Shown here piece after piece: positions 26,323 through 35,366 of a stretch of DNA of 64,000 bases. The notes below the pieces were generated by a model. It saw only the letters and a program-made list of their open reading frames with translations. It had not been told where the DNA came from and made no database searches. The position numbers and the translations under genes are program-made. Numbering within the stretch: the first letter of the stretch is position 1; each line of letters starts with the position of its first letter. This DNA comes from Clostridium paraputrificum (lineage in GTDB: Bacteria; Bacillota; Clostridia; Clostridiales; Clostridiaceae), in NCBI RefSeq assembly GCF_900447045.1, contig NZ_UAWH01000005.1, positions 868,001-932,000 on the forward strand, in the 5' to 3' direction.

Positions 26323-27783
26323 ATGAAAGGACTAGAAGATATAACTTTAAATGCAGCAAAATTCTATAAAAGAAAAAGAAGAAATAATTGGAGATTAAAT
26401 TATCACTTAGAAGCACCATTTGGTCTTGTAAATGATCCTAATGGATTAGCTCAATATAAAGGGAAATATTATATATTCTTTCAATGGAATCCCTTTAGAT
26501 GTGAACATAAATTTAAACATTGGGGACTATTTACTACAGAGGATTTTATTAATTATTCATACCCTAAAGCGGTGTTAGCTCCTACTAATAGGTATGATAA
26601 AAATGGAGTGTATTCAGGTAGCGGATATGCTATGGAAGATAGGCTAGAGCTGTTATATACAGGGAATGTTAAAAATAAGTATGGAAAAAGAGAAGCTTAT
26701 CAATGTAGAGCAATATGTGATGAGTATGGTAATGTAGAGAAAAAGGGAATAGTTGTAGGTAAAATACCTAAAGGATATACAGCATATTTTAGAGATCCTA
26801 ATATATTTGAGAGAAATGGTAAATATTACTTTATGATTGGTGCTCAAACAAAAGATTTAAAAGGTAGAGCCCTTTTATACAGTTCAGAGAATTTTGAAAA
26901 GTGGAATTATGAAGGTGAAATAAAGACTTCATATGATAACTTTGGATACATATGGGAATGTCCAGCCTTGCTTAATATAGAAGGAAAGGATGTATTAATA
27001 TTCTCACCTCAAGGTTTAGAAAGAGAAGAATTTAGATATCAAAATATATACCAAGCAGGATATATAGTTGGTGAGCTAAATTTTGATACATTAGAATTTA
27101 AGCATGGAGAGTTTAAGGAGTTAGATTTTGGTACTGATTTTTACGCTCCGCAAAGTTTTAAAGATGAAAAAGGTAGAGTAATAATGTTTGGATGGATGGG
27201 GTTACCTGAAGAGGAGCAATATCATCCAACAGTAAATAAAGGATGGGTACATTGCTTAACTATGCCAAGAGAGCTAAAACTTATAAATGGTAAACTAATT
27301 CAAAAACCTTTAATAGAGATGAAGGAACTAAGAAAAGATAAGATAGAAAGCTTAGAAAAAGTAGAAATAGTATCTTGGAAAAGTGATAATGTTATGGAAA
27401 ATTCTTATGAGCTTGTTTTAGACGTGGAAAAATATGAGTCATCGCTATTTGAAATAAAGCTAGCCCTTGGAGAAATAGAATATGCATCCTTAAAAATAGA
27501 TTTTACTAAGAATTATGGAGTATTTGATAATAGTGCAATGGCAAAAGGATTAAAAAGTTTTAGAAAGTTTAAACTAAATAACCTTAAGGATAAAATTAAG
27601 GTTCATATGTTTATGGATAAATCTGCTGTTGAGATATTCTTAAATGATGGAGAAACTGTTGTTTCAAGTAGAATTTACCCGAAGGAAGGTAGCAATGGAC
27701 TAGAAATAATATCTTATGAAGGAAAACTTAAAATTGATAAATTAGATATCTGGAGTTTAGGCGGGTTTAAATTTAATGAGTAA
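26323..27783 (+). CDS. Glycoside hydrolase family 32 (sucrose-6-phosphate hydrolase-like)
   Basis: A 486-aa beta-fructosidase. The five-bladed propeller has the nucleophile motif LVNDPNGL (near residue 36), YFRDPNIF and the acid/base motif in WECPALL (near 212); residues 330-486 form the C-terminal beta-sandwich. It has no signal peptide, so sucrose-6-phosphate or an imported fructoside is a likely substrate; scrB is possible but no PTS or sucrose regulator is adjacent. ATG at 26323 follows AGTGAGG; the GTG at 26311 is part of that ribosome site. Confidence 0.9.
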   Translation: MKGLEDITLNAAKFYKRKRRNNWRLNYHLEAPFGLVNDPNGLAQYKGKYYIFFQWNPFRCEHKFKHWGLFTTEDFINYSYPKAVLAPTNRYDKNGVYSGSGYAMEDRLELLYTGNVKNKYGKREAYQCRAICDEYGNVEKKGIVVGKIPKGYTAYFRDPNIFERNGKYYFMIGAQTKDLKGRALLYSSENFEKWNYEGEIKTSYDNFGYIWECPALLNIEGKDVLIFSPQGLEREEFRYQNIYQAGYIVGELNFDTLEFKHGEFKELDFGTDFYAPQSFKDEKGRVIMFGWMGLPEEEQYHPTVNKGWVHCLTMPRELKLINGKLIQKPLIEMKELRKDKIESLEKVEIVSWKSDNVMENSYELVLDVEKYESSLFEIKLALGEIEYASLKIDFTKNYGVFDNSAMAKGLKSFRKFKLNNLKDKIKVHMFMDKSAVEIFLNDGETVVSSRIYPKEGSNGLEIISYEGKLKIDKLDIWSLGGFKFNE

Positions 27784-27886
27784 AGTATTATGTATGGTGA
27801 TATTAATATTTAATAGAGGAAGTCACGGAGAATATAGATTTGAATAAAATTAGGAAGGGTGATATAATTCATTTTAGTTCTGAAAT

Positions 27887-27995
27887 GTGACTATAGAAGG
27901 TTTAGAAAATGGTGTAGATGAGTTAAGCTATAACTTGTACTAGTTATGAAGCTATAGATTCTATGCCTACAAAAAAAGATTTAGAAGGTAGATAA
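27887..27995 (+). pseudogene. Possible short decayed coding remnant
   Basis: Reading from GTG at 27887 gives VTIEGLENGVDELSYN; after a +1 shift near 27935 the frame continues CTSYEAIDSMPTKKDLEGR to a TAA at 27993. Both halves look protein-like, but the unit is short, and I recognise no parent family. It could be chance. The rest of the gap 27784-27886 shows stops in all frames. Confidence 0.25.
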
Positions 27996-27996
27996 A

Positions 27997-28302
27997 ATGG
28001 CAAAGAAAACTACAAGTAGTACTAATGATTTCCTTTTTCAAGTAAAGAAGAATACTTCTCATAAGATTTATCCATTACTTGTTGATTTGGTTAATGAAGG
28101 AAGACAAGATTTAGCAGAGATAATAACAAAAATAGATTATCTTTTAGAATATACAAGTACATGTATAAAACAGAAGGATTTTAGAGAAGCAAAGGAATCT
28201 ATAAAAAAAGTTGAAGATAGAATGAAAATTCTAAGGGATAATAATGTTGATACAGATTATTTGGATTATTTATATGAAGGTATAAAGAAAAAGATAAAAT
28301 AG
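27997..28302 (+). CDS. Small hypothetical protein
   Basis: A 101-aa, mostly helical, basic protein (start MAKKTTSSTNDFLFQ, then amphipathic helices with DLAEIITKIDYLLEY). No family recognised, no membrane segment. AGAAGGT ribosome site and its own terminator downstream. Confidence 0.7.
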   Translation: MAKKTTSSTNDFLFQVKKNTSHKIYPLLVDLVNEGRQDLAEIITKIDYLLEYTSTCIKQKDFREAKESIKKVEDRMKILRDNNVDTDYLDYLYEGIKKKIK

Positions 28303-28304
28303 AG

Positions 28305-28340
28305 ATGAACTACTCATTATGGGTAGTTCATTTTGTTTGT
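28305..28340 (+). terminator. Terminator of the small hypothetical gene
   Basis: ATGAACTACTC and GGGTAGTTCAT form the stem, followed by TTTGTTTGTTTTT. Confidence 0.8.
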
Positions 28341-28397
28341 TTTTAGAAAAATATGGTATTATATTATTAGAAAGGATAAAGGGAAAGGGGAATATTT

Positions 28398-29339
28398 ATG
28401 AGTAAAGTGGACGAAATAATAAATAATATGGAAAAAATTATGGTTGGAAAGAGGAAAGTAATAGAGAGAATAGTAATTGCTTTACTTACAAATGGACATG
28501 TTCTTATAGAAGATGTTCCTGGAGTGGGGAAGACACAATGCGTTGGTGCTTTAGCAAAATCTGTATCAGGAACTTTTAATAGGGTTCAATTTACCCCAGA
28601 TGTAATGGCATCAGATATTACCGGGTTTACAATGTATAATCCTTCTATAGGAAAGTTTATTTATAAATCAGGAGCAGCAAGTTGTAACTTTTTACTGGGG
28701 GATGAAATTAATAGAGCATCAGCAAAGACACAATCTAGTCTTTTAGAAGTAATGGAAGAAAGACAAGTTACAATAGATGGAATTACAAGAAAAGTACCAG
28801 AACCATTTATGGTTTTGGCTACACAAAATCCTATTGAAAGTAAGGGGACTAATAAGTTACCTGAAGCTCAAATGGATAGATTTCTATTTAAGCTTTCTAT
28901 AGGATATCCAACTAAATCAGCAGAGAAAGAAATACTTGATAGATTTGCAGGTGAAAATCCATTAAATAATCTTGGAGCTGTAGCTACAAGTGAAGATATA
29001 ATTACTATGCAGAAGGAAATTGAAGAAGTTAGAGTAAGTGATAATATCAAGGATTTAATTATTAATATAGTTACTTCAACAAGAAATAATCCTAAAATAA
29101 CTTTAGGAGCTAGCCCGAGAGGAAGTTTACAATTACTAAAGGCATCAAAGGCAGTAGCTTATTTACAAGGAAGGGATTATGTAATTCCAGAGGATGTAAA
29201 GGAAGTTAGCGTTGATGTATTATCTCATAGAATAATTTTATCTTCTGGTGCAAGAGTAAAGGGGCAAAATTCTTCAGATATAGTTTTAGAGTGTGTAAAT
29301 AATGCTATAAAAAATACTAGCAAGGTGTTAAATGGGTAA
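28398..29339 (+). CDS. MoxR-family AAA+ ATPase
   Basis: A 313-aa ATPase. Walker A VPGVGKTQ near residue 42, Walker B LLGDEINRA near 103, sensor 1 ATQNPIE near 142, PEAQMDRF, and sensor 2 in SPRGSLQLLK near 235. MoxR proteins act as chaperones with metal-ion or VWA-domain partners; here the partners are the DUF58 and transglutaminase proteins downstream. It overlaps the next gene by 8 bp. GGGG ribosome site. Confidence 0.93.
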   Translation: MSKVDEIINNMEKIMVGKRKVIERIVIALLTNGHVLIEDVPGVGKTQCVGALAKSVSGTFNRVQFTPDVMASDITGFTMYNPSIGKFIYKSGAASCNFLLGDEINRASAKTQSSLLEVMEERQVTIDGITRKVPEPFMVLATQNPIESKGTNKLPEAQMDRFLFKLSIGYPTKSAEKEILDRFAGENPLNNLGAVATSEDIITMQKEIEEVRVSDNIKDLIINIVTSTRNNPKITLGASPRGSLQLLKASKAVAYLQGRDYVIPEDVKEVSVDVLSHRIILSSGARVKGQNSSDIVLECVNNAIKNTSKVLNG

Positions 29340-30465
29340 TTGGATTTCATATATAATAATTTTAATTTTATCTTATATTTTTACCTATATCTTTGAATTA
29401 AAAGAGAATTATGTATTGTTATACATGATTATAATTGCACCTATTATTGATGGATTATTATTTATTTACTTTGGAAAAGTTTTAGATGCTAAAGTTACAT
29501 GTGAAGTTGATAGTATTGAAAAGAATACTTGCTTCTTATGCAATGTAGAGATAGAGAATCATGGGTGGGTACCAATACCTTTCGTAGATTATGAAATTAA
29601 ATACAATAACAATGTCATTTCAGATGAAAATAATATAACAAGAGTATCAATAGGAGGAAGAGAAAAAGAAGAATTAGAACTAAGGTTTAGGGCTATTCAT
29701 AGAGGTGTTGGTGGAATCGAACTTTCATCAATTTGTATAAGAAGCTTACTGGGGTTATTTAAAAAGAATATTGAGAGTGAAGAGTGTATAAATAAAATAG
29801 CCATTTTGCCATCATTAATAGAGTTAGATGGTAGTGATTATTTAGTCGATAATAAATTTGAGGAATCACAGGTTGATGATGGGGAAACTAATATAATAGT
29901 TGGTGAACCAGGATATGAGTTCAAAGAGTATTCAGAGGGAGATCCTTTAAATAGAGTTAACTGGAAGTTGTCCTCAAAGAAGAATTTATTAATGATTAGA
30001 AAAAGTATAAGTAATGATATTAATAAAAAGGTAGTTATTTTAGATCCTCTTATTTTAAAATCTAAGGATGTGGAATTAGTTGAAGATTTAATTATAGAAG
30101 GATTTATAAGTATTATAGACTTATTTATTAACAATGACTTAGAAGTAGATATTGTTATAGGGGAAAAGACTGGATGGAGAATATTTTCATCGAGTGAAAT
30201 TGAAAGTATAGTTTGGTTGCAAAATTATTTCAGTTACTATGAGTTTATATATTCTAAAAATAATAGATTTAGAAAATTAGCATTAAATGAAGATAAAAAA
30301 TCTGATTACATAATTTTTACAAGTAATAAAGATAATGAACTTGGAGAGCTTGTAAGATCTTTGGAAGTTCGAAATGATAAAGTTATAGTTGTTAGCAATG
30401 ATAAAAGAAAAGCCTTTGAGGAAGAGCTATATTTAAAAATGGACTATAGCTTGGAAGGGATATGA
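29332..30465 (+). CDS. DUF58 domain protein
   Basis: A 377-aa protein with two N-terminal membrane helices (residues 5-50), an extracytoplasmic-looking beta segment, and the DUF58 signature with EYSEGDPLNRVNWKLSSKK (near residue 202) followed by LMIRKS. DUF58 partners MoxR ATPases in many bacteria. It overlaps moxR by 8 bp and the next gene starts 1 nt after its stop. Confidence 0.88.
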   Translation: MGNWISYIIILILSYIFTYIFELKENYVLLYMIIIAPIIDGLLFIYFGKVLDAKVTCEVDSIEKNTCFLCNVEIENHGWVPIPFVDYEIKYNNNVISDENNITRVSIGGREKEELELRFRAIHRGVGGIELSSICIRSLLGLFKKNIESEECINKIAILPSLIELDGSDYLVDNKFEESQVDDGETNIIVGEPGYEFKEYSEGDPLNRVNWKLSSKKNLLMIRKSISNDINKKVVILDPLILKSKDVELVEDLIIEGFISIIDLFINNDLEVDIVIGEKTGWRIFSSSEIESIVWLQNYFSYYEFIYSKNNRFRKLALNEDKKSDYIIFTSNKDNELGELVRSLEVRNDKVIVVSNDKRKAFEEELYLKMDYSLEGI

Positions 30466-30466
30466 T

Positions 30467-32659
30467 ATGAAGGTATTTAAAAATCACTTATTAGATAATA
30501 TACTATCCTTTTTCTTTATACTTATTGGGAGTGAAATTTTATTTTATTCGATCTATAGAAGGTTTAATATACTTTATTCAATTATTATTGGAGTCTTAGT
30601 TCTAGGCTATTTCTGCTTATATAAGTTGGTTGTTGATTGGAAAAGAAGGGGGATATTCTTATACTTAGTAGCTGGTATATTATCTATAGGAATTACTTAT
30701 TTTTTAGTTAGTGTTAGTGATTTAATGGTAGAAGAAACCTTTTATCAATGGGCATTTGGTGGTGGAGGAGTAATTGGAGATTACTTAGGATATATATATG
30801 GTGCGATTATTTTCATATCTTTTGCATTTTCATCTTTAGGATACTATTTTACAGTAAATATTTTTAGAAGGCCTATGGTATTTCTAATGTCTCTTATAGT
30901 ATTAGTTTCTTATATAAAAGGTGTGTATATTCAAAGAACTTTATTCACTAATATTATAGTATTTCTATTTATAATTTTAATAATTTCTCTATTTATTGAA
31001 GGAACAAAAAAAGATGGACTATCAATAGATAAGATAATAAATATAAAGAAAAAAGATTATTTTAAGGTTATGGTAGCTTTTTGCGGATTAATTTTTTTAA
31101 TAGCATATTTTTTACCACTTCCAGCTAGATTGCCTCAAAATGATTTTCTTGATAATGTAAGAAGAATTACAAATTTATACATGGGTACATCAAATATTTC
31201 TGGATTTAATATAAAAGGTAATTCTATTAGAGAGGTAAACCAATCTACAGGAATAAATTCAAATAATATTGTTTATACAGTTCAAGGAGAAGATGTAAGA
31301 TATTTAATAGATCATTCATTTGATAAATTTGAAAATGGAATGTGGAAATATGAAACAGAAGATTTTAAAGAAGGTGAACTAATTACTTACAAATATAAGA
31401 AATATGAAATTGATTCTGGAATTTATTTTTTAGAAAGAGCAGGCAAAGAAAATAAAGATTATGAAAACTTAATTAAAGAAAGAGATAATAAATTATATAG
31501 AAAGTTATGGATTCAAATAAATGATAGTGATAGTTATTTTTTATCTCACCCTTCTAATACTTCGTCAGTAAATATTTCAAGCTTAGATGAAAAAGTAATA
31601 CACTTATATTTAAATTCATTTGAACAATTATTCTTTGATGATAAAAAGGTTTTTAGAAATGGTGAAGTTTATAATATTGAATATATAAATGATGAGCCAT
31701 CAGAAAACACAATTGAAGAAGCATTAATGAAATATATGAATTTAGATAGATTTAATGAATTACTTAGGGCCGGTGGAGAAAATAATAGGTGTAAATATAA
31801 TGATTTAATAGATGAAGTATATCTTAATATAGAGGATGATGTTACTGATAGAATGAAAAATCTAGCTAATGAATTAACTAAGGATAAGGAATCTAATTAT
31901 GATAAGGCAGCTAGTATTAGAGATTTCTTTTTGTCGGGGGAGTATGTATATAGCTTAGAACTACCTGTAAATAGAGAAAAAGGAAGTTATATTGACTACT
32001 TTATATTTACAGGAAAAGAGGGATATTGCGTTCAATATGCAACAGCCATGACTTTACTTTGTAGATCAAGTGGAATTCCTGCTAGATATGTAGAAGGATA
32101 TCTTGTTACAGAAAAAGATGAAAATGGAAATTATGTAGTAAGAGAGTCGAATGGACATGCGTTTGTACAAGTTTTTATACCAGGGTATGGTTGGAAAATA
32201 TTTGATCCAACACCATCTTCAGAGGGCGGAGAAGTAGATATTATTGAAGAAAATAATGAAAAAAGTGGTGGAAGCCTTTCAGGCTTAAGGGTTAGTTTTA
32301 CATTATTTATGTTAGGTGTTTTATTTATAATATTTATTGTTTGGTTAATATACTTAATTTTATATTTAACTAAACGAAATAGATTTTTATATAGAATCAA
32401 GAAATATACTAAGGAAGAAACCTTTGAAGCTTTAATAAAGGAGTGTATTGAGTTACTTGAAAAAGTAGATATAGAACCCTATTTGGGGGAAACTGAACTT
32501 ATATTTGCTCAAAGGGTAGAATCAAATATAGATGTTGGCTTTTTAAACTTGATGAAGAGTTATTATGAATATAAGTATGCATTTAAAGAGGTGTCTAAGA
32601 AAGATTTACAAGAAGCATATAGGGTTAATAAGGAAATTTATAATTATATAAAAAGATAA
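30467..32659 (+). CDS. Transglutaminase-like membrane protein (TgpA type)
   Basis: A 730-aa membrane protein. The N-terminal 230 residues contain about seven membrane helices; an external domain follows, with the papain/transglutaminase-like Cys-His-Asp pattern: KEGYCVQYATAMTLLCR (Cys near residue 522), SNGHAFVQVF (His near 562) and WKIFDPTPS (Asp near 577). A last membrane helix lies near 610-630 before a DUF4129-like tail. Function is probably a cell-envelope transamidase or protease. Third gene of the MoxR-DUF58-TGase operon. Confidence 0.88.
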   Translation: MKVFKNHLLDNILSFFFILIGSEILFYSIYRRFNILYSIIIGVLVLGYFCLYKLVVDWKRRGIFLYLVAGILSIGITYFLVSVSDLMVEETFYQWAFGGGGVIGDYLGYIYGAIIFISFAFSSLGYYFTVNIFRRPMVFLMSLIVLVSYIKGVYIQRTLFTNIIVFLFIILIISLFIEGTKKDGLSIDKIINIKKKDYFKVMVAFCGLIFLIAYFLPLPARLPQNDFLDNVRRITNLYMGTSNISGFNIKGNSIREVNQSTGINSNNIVYTVQGEDVRYLIDHSFDKFENGMWKYETEDFKEGELITYKYKKYEIDSGIYFLERAGKENKDYENLIKERDNKLYRKLWIQINDSDSYFLSHPSNTSSVNISSLDEKVIHLYLNSFEQLFFDDKKVFRNGEVYNIEYINDEPSENTIEEALMKYMNLDRFNELLRAGGENNRCKYNDLIDEVYLNIEDDVTDRMKNLANELTKDKESNYDKAASIRDFFLSGEYVYSLELPVNREKGSYIDYFIFTGKEGYCVQYATAMTLLCRSSGIPARYVEGYLVTEKDENGNYVVRESNGHAFVQVFIPGYGWKIFDPTPSSEGGEVDIIEENNEKSGGSLSGLRVSFTLFMLGVLFIIFIVWLIYLILYLTKRNRFLYRIKKYTKEETFEALIKECIELLEKVDIEPYLGETELIFAQRVESNIDVGFLNLMKSYYEYKYAFKEVSKKDLQEAYRVNKEIYNYIKR

Positions 32660-32660
32660 G

Positions 32661-32700
32661 GAAAACAGGAGGTGATTTCCACCTCCTGTTTTCTTTCCTC
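32661..32700. terminator. Terminator after the MoxR-DUF58-transglutaminase operon
   Basis: GAAAACAGGAGGTG (32661-32674) and CACCTCCTGTTTTC (32680-32693), a perfect 14-bp stem with TTTC after it, serving both converging genes. Confidence 0.8.
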
Positions 32701-32714
32701 ATTATCATGAAAAA

Positions 32715-33275
32715 TTAATGCCTATGTCTATGACGACTATGTCTGTTAATACCAGAATCACCATTATTCATAGGATTATTCATGCTGTTCATTCCACCTT
32801 GATTTCCCATGAACATATCCATTAAAGGATTACTCATACCATTGTTCATACCATTGTTCATACCGTTCATGTTGCTCATGCCATTCATATTAGGGGGTTG
32901 TCCTTGTTGAGACATCATGTTGTTGAGCATATCCATTAGTGGGTTATTATTATTCATATTTCCACCATTGTTTCCCATAGGATTATTCATATTAGTCATG
33001 GGATTTCCATTACCTCTGTTCATGTTTTGCATCATACTCATGAGAGGATTCATATTGTTGTTATTATTATTTCTTCCACCATTCATACCGCCCATTAACA
33101 TACTTAGAAGTGGGTTTCCGCCACCCATCATAGGGTTATTACCACCCATCATAGGATTACCTCCACCTCTATTGCCCATAAGCATACTCATTAGTGGATT
33201 ACCTCCCATCATTCCACCACCAGGGCCCATTCCACCCATCATGTTGCCAAATAGCATATTTAATAAAGGATTCAT
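32715..33275 (-). CDS. Met/Asn/Gly-rich repetitive protein with a His/Arg tail
   Basis: A 186-aa low-complexity protein. It is built from six or more copies of a degenerate unit: NPLLNMLFG, NPLMSMLMG, NPLLSMLMG, NPLMSMMQN, NPLMDMLNN and NPLMDMFMG. These are separated by Gly, Asn and Met-rich spacers, and the protein ends with alternating His and Arg residues. No membrane helix or signal peptide. No family recognised. Such composition suggests a disordered, self-associating or metal-binding protein; a spore-coat or surface role is possible but not shown. Clear GGTGA ribosome site and own promoter region. The opposite frame is Pro-rich and is a shadow. Confidence 0.75.
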   Translation of the reverse strand: MNPLLNMLFGNMMGGMGPGGGMMGGNPLMSMLMGNRGGGNPMMGGNNPMMGGGNPLLSMLMGGMNGGRNNNNNNMNPLMSMMQNMNRGNGNPMTNMNNPMGNNGGNMNNNNPLMDMLNNMMSQQGQPPNMNGMSNMNGMNNGMNNGMSNPLMDMFMGNQGGMNSMNNPMNNGDSGINRHSRHRHRH

Positions 33276-33439
33276 TTTTTCACCTCAATACAGTTATTAC
33301 TGTTTCTATATACTATTTAAAAACTAGGGGTTTTGATACACAAAGAATGATTTTGTTACTTTAAATATATACTATTAAAGATGTATAATATATAAAAAGG
33401 TGTGGTGGACATTTATCTTGCTTGTTCCGTAGTTGCGTT

Positions 33440-33469
33440 CCAAGTAACATAGAAACAAATATCCATAAC
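33440..33469 (+). repeat. AT-rich dispersed motif, divergent copy
   Basis: CAAGTAACATAGAAACAAAT and the ATATCCA that follows it resemble the motif at 36012 and 54925 (core AAATAAATATC). It lies in the 258-bp intergenic region 33276-33534, which otherwise shows no gene. Confidence 0.35.
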
Positions 33470-33534
33470 ACTCGTAAAGGTAAGGAAATTATAAAATTAT
33501 TATCTAAACTAATTTTTAGGAGGCCATAAAAGAT

Positions 33535-34698
33535 ATGGAAAACTTTCATTATTCAATACCAACAGAAGTTTATTTTGGAAAAGGTCAAATTAAAAATTTA
33601 GGAAAAGAATTAAGTAAGTATGGTAAAAAAGTGCTTATGGTTTACGGGGGAGGAAGTATTAAGAAAATAGGATTATATGATGATGTTAAAAGAATTTGCA
33701 GTGAAAATAAAATTGAATGTTTTGAATTGTCAGGGGTAGAGCCTAATCCAAGAATTACAAGTGTTAGAGAAGGAATTAAAATTTGTAGAGAAAATAACAT
33801 AGATATGGTTTTAGCTGTTGGAGGAGGAAGTACAATAGATTGTACAAAAGTTATTGCAGCAGGAGTAAATTATGATGGTGATCCATGGGATATTGTTATG
33901 GATCCAAGTAAAATAGGGGAAGTATTACCTATATTAAGTATTCTTACATTGTCAGCAACAGGTTCAGAAATGGATGCCTTTGCCGTAATTTCAGATACCC
34001 AAAGTAATAATAAAATAGGACTTGGACATGAAAAAATGAAGCCAAGAGTATCAATACTTGATCCAGAATACACATACTCTGTTCCAAAGAACCAAACAGC
34101 AGCAGGTACAGCAGATATAATGAGTCACATATTTGAGGTGTATTTTAATACAACTGAAGGTACATTCATGCAAGATAGATTATGTGAAGGATTATTAAAG
34201 ACCTGTATTAAGTATGGGAAAATAGCAATTGAGGATCCTAAAAATTATGAGGCTAGAGCTAACCTTATGTGGACATCAAGCTGGGCTATAAATGGGTTAT
34301 TAACATATGGTAGAGGTGGAGAATGGAGTGTTCATCCTATGGAGCATGAATTAAGTGCTTTCTATGATATAACTCATGGAGTTGGATTAGCTATACTTAC
34401 TCCACATTGGATGGAATATGTAATTAATGATAAAACATTGGATAAGTTTGTTGATTATGGCGTTAATGTTTGGGGAATAAATTCAAGTCTTGATAAAAAT
34501 GATATTGCTCATATGGCAATAGAAAAAACAAGAGATTTCTTTAATGAATTAGGAATACCATCATCTCTAAGTGAGTTAGGAATTGGTGAAGAAAAGCTAG
34601 AAATAATGGCTAAACAGGCAGTTAGGTTTAACCTAGATAAAGGATTTATGCCTTTAGATTGGGAAGATGTTTATTATATTTATAAAAGAGCCTTATAA
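33535..34698 (+). CDS. Iron-containing alcohol dehydrogenase (butanol dehydrogenase-like)
   Basis: A 387-aa group III Fe-type alcohol dehydrogenase. NAD(P) segment GGGSIKKIG; family motif LSATGSEMDAFAVIS near residue 140; metal-ligand helices around MSHIFEVYFN and HELSAFYDITHGVGLAILTPHW with Asp/His ligands. Similar to clostridial NADH-dependent butanol/alcohol dehydrogenases (BdhA). GGAGG ribosome site. Monocistronic; substrate not fixed by sequence. Confidence 0.9.
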   Translation: MENFHYSIPTEVYFGKGQIKNLGKELSKYGKKVLMVYGGGSIKKIGLYDDVKRICSENKIECFELSGVEPNPRITSVREGIKICRENNIDMVLAVGGGSTIDCTKVIAAGVNYDGDPWDIVMDPSKIGEVLPILSILTLSATGSEMDAFAVISDTQSNNKIGLGHEKMKPRVSILDPEYTYSVPKNQTAAGTADIMSHIFEVYFNTTEGTFMQDRLCEGLLKTCIKYGKIAIEDPKNYEARANLMWTSSWAINGLLTYGRGGEWSVHPMEHELSAFYDITHGVGLAILTPHWMEYVINDKTLDKFVDYGVNVWGINSSLDKNDIAHMAIEKTRDFFNELGIPSSLSELGIGEEKLEIMAKQAVRFNLDKGFMPLDWEDVYYIYKRAL

Positions 34699-34742
34699 TT
34701 TTATGGGAGAAATTGTTTTGCAGTTTCTCCCATAAAATTATA
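34694..34742. terminator. Long hairpin after the alcohol dehydrogenase gene
   Basis: A 19-bp inverted repeat (TATAATTTTATGGGAGAAA and its complement) overlaps the stop codon. There is no good T tract, so termination is probable but less certain. Confidence 0.6.
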
Positions 34743-34748
34743 ATTAAA

Positions 34749-34780
34749 TTGTCAACTTATAAAATAAAATAAGTTGACAA
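34749..34780. promoter_or_regulatory. BirA-type operator upstream of bioY
   Basis: TTGTCAAC (34749-34756), 16-bp spacer, GTTGACAA (34773-34780), the form of the biotin operon operator in Firmicutes (TTGTTAAC-N14-16-GTTAACAA). Biotin-charged BirA would cover the promoter. Confidence 0.82.
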
Positions 34781-34802
34781 TGCTATATTTTAATATTATA
34801 CT
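34774..34802 (+). promoter_or_regulatory. Promoter of bioY embedded in the BirA operator
   Basis: TTGACA (34774-34779) lies inside the right arm of the operator, followed after 17 bp by TATACT (34797-34802). Confidence 0.75.
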
Positions 34803-34829
34803 TAACAAAAAAGTTTTAGGGGGAGAAAA

Positions 34830-35366
34830 ATGAGGTTATCTGTTAGAGAAATGATAATGGTTGGAGTTGGAGCAGCATTAATGGCTGTATTTTCTCAATT
34901 ATCAATACCATTACCATCAGTACCACTAACTTTACAGGTCTTTGGAGTTGTAATTATATCTGTTATATTAGGAAAGAAATTAGGGACCTTGTCTATTATT
35001 GTATTTATGTTGTTAGGTGCTATAGGGCTACCTGTATTTGCTGGTTTTACTGGTGGATTAAACATAATAACTGGAGCTACAGGAGGATATATAATAGGAT
35101 TTGTATTTATGGCTTTTATTATTGGATATTTTATAGAAAAAGATAAAAAGGCTTTAGCATTTATAGGTGCATATCTTGGATTAGCTGTTGATTATATATT
35201 TGGAGTGATTCAGCTTAAGCTGTTAATGGGACTCACTTTAGAAGGGGCATTAGTAGCTGGATTATATCCATTTATAATTAAGGATTTAATTTTAACAGCT
35301 TTAGGAATAATGGTAGCAATATCTATAAGAATTAGAGTTGTTGGAGTGATAAAGTTAAATGCTTAA
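34830..35366 (+). CDS. bioY: Biotin transporter BioY (ECF S component)
   Basis: A 178-aa membrane protein with about six hydrophobic helices, including the typical QLSIPLPSVPLTLQVFGV and GLPVFAGFTGGL segments. BioY binds biotin and works with a shared ECF energy module, which is not in this window. GGGGG ribosome site. It overlaps the downstream DUF1284 gene by 8 bp. Confidence 0.94.
   Translation: MRLSVREMIMVGVGAALMAVFSQLSIPLPSVPLTLQVFGVVIISVILGKKLGTLSIIVFMLLGAIGLPVFAGFTGGLNIITGATGGYIIGFVFMAFIIGYFIEKDKKALAFIGAYLGLAVDYIFGVIQLKLLMGLTLEGALVAGLYPFIIKDLILTALGIMVAISIRIRVVGVIKLNA

Noticed and set aside
32917..33327. Pro/Leu/Ile-rich reading frame opposite the Met-rich gene
   Set aside because: It is the complement of the repetitive Met/Asn/Gly codons and has no ribosome site.
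34694..34742. Riboswitch upstream of bioY
   Set aside because: The hairpin overlaps the stop of the preceding gene and is a simple perfect stem; control of bioY is better explained by the BirA operator.
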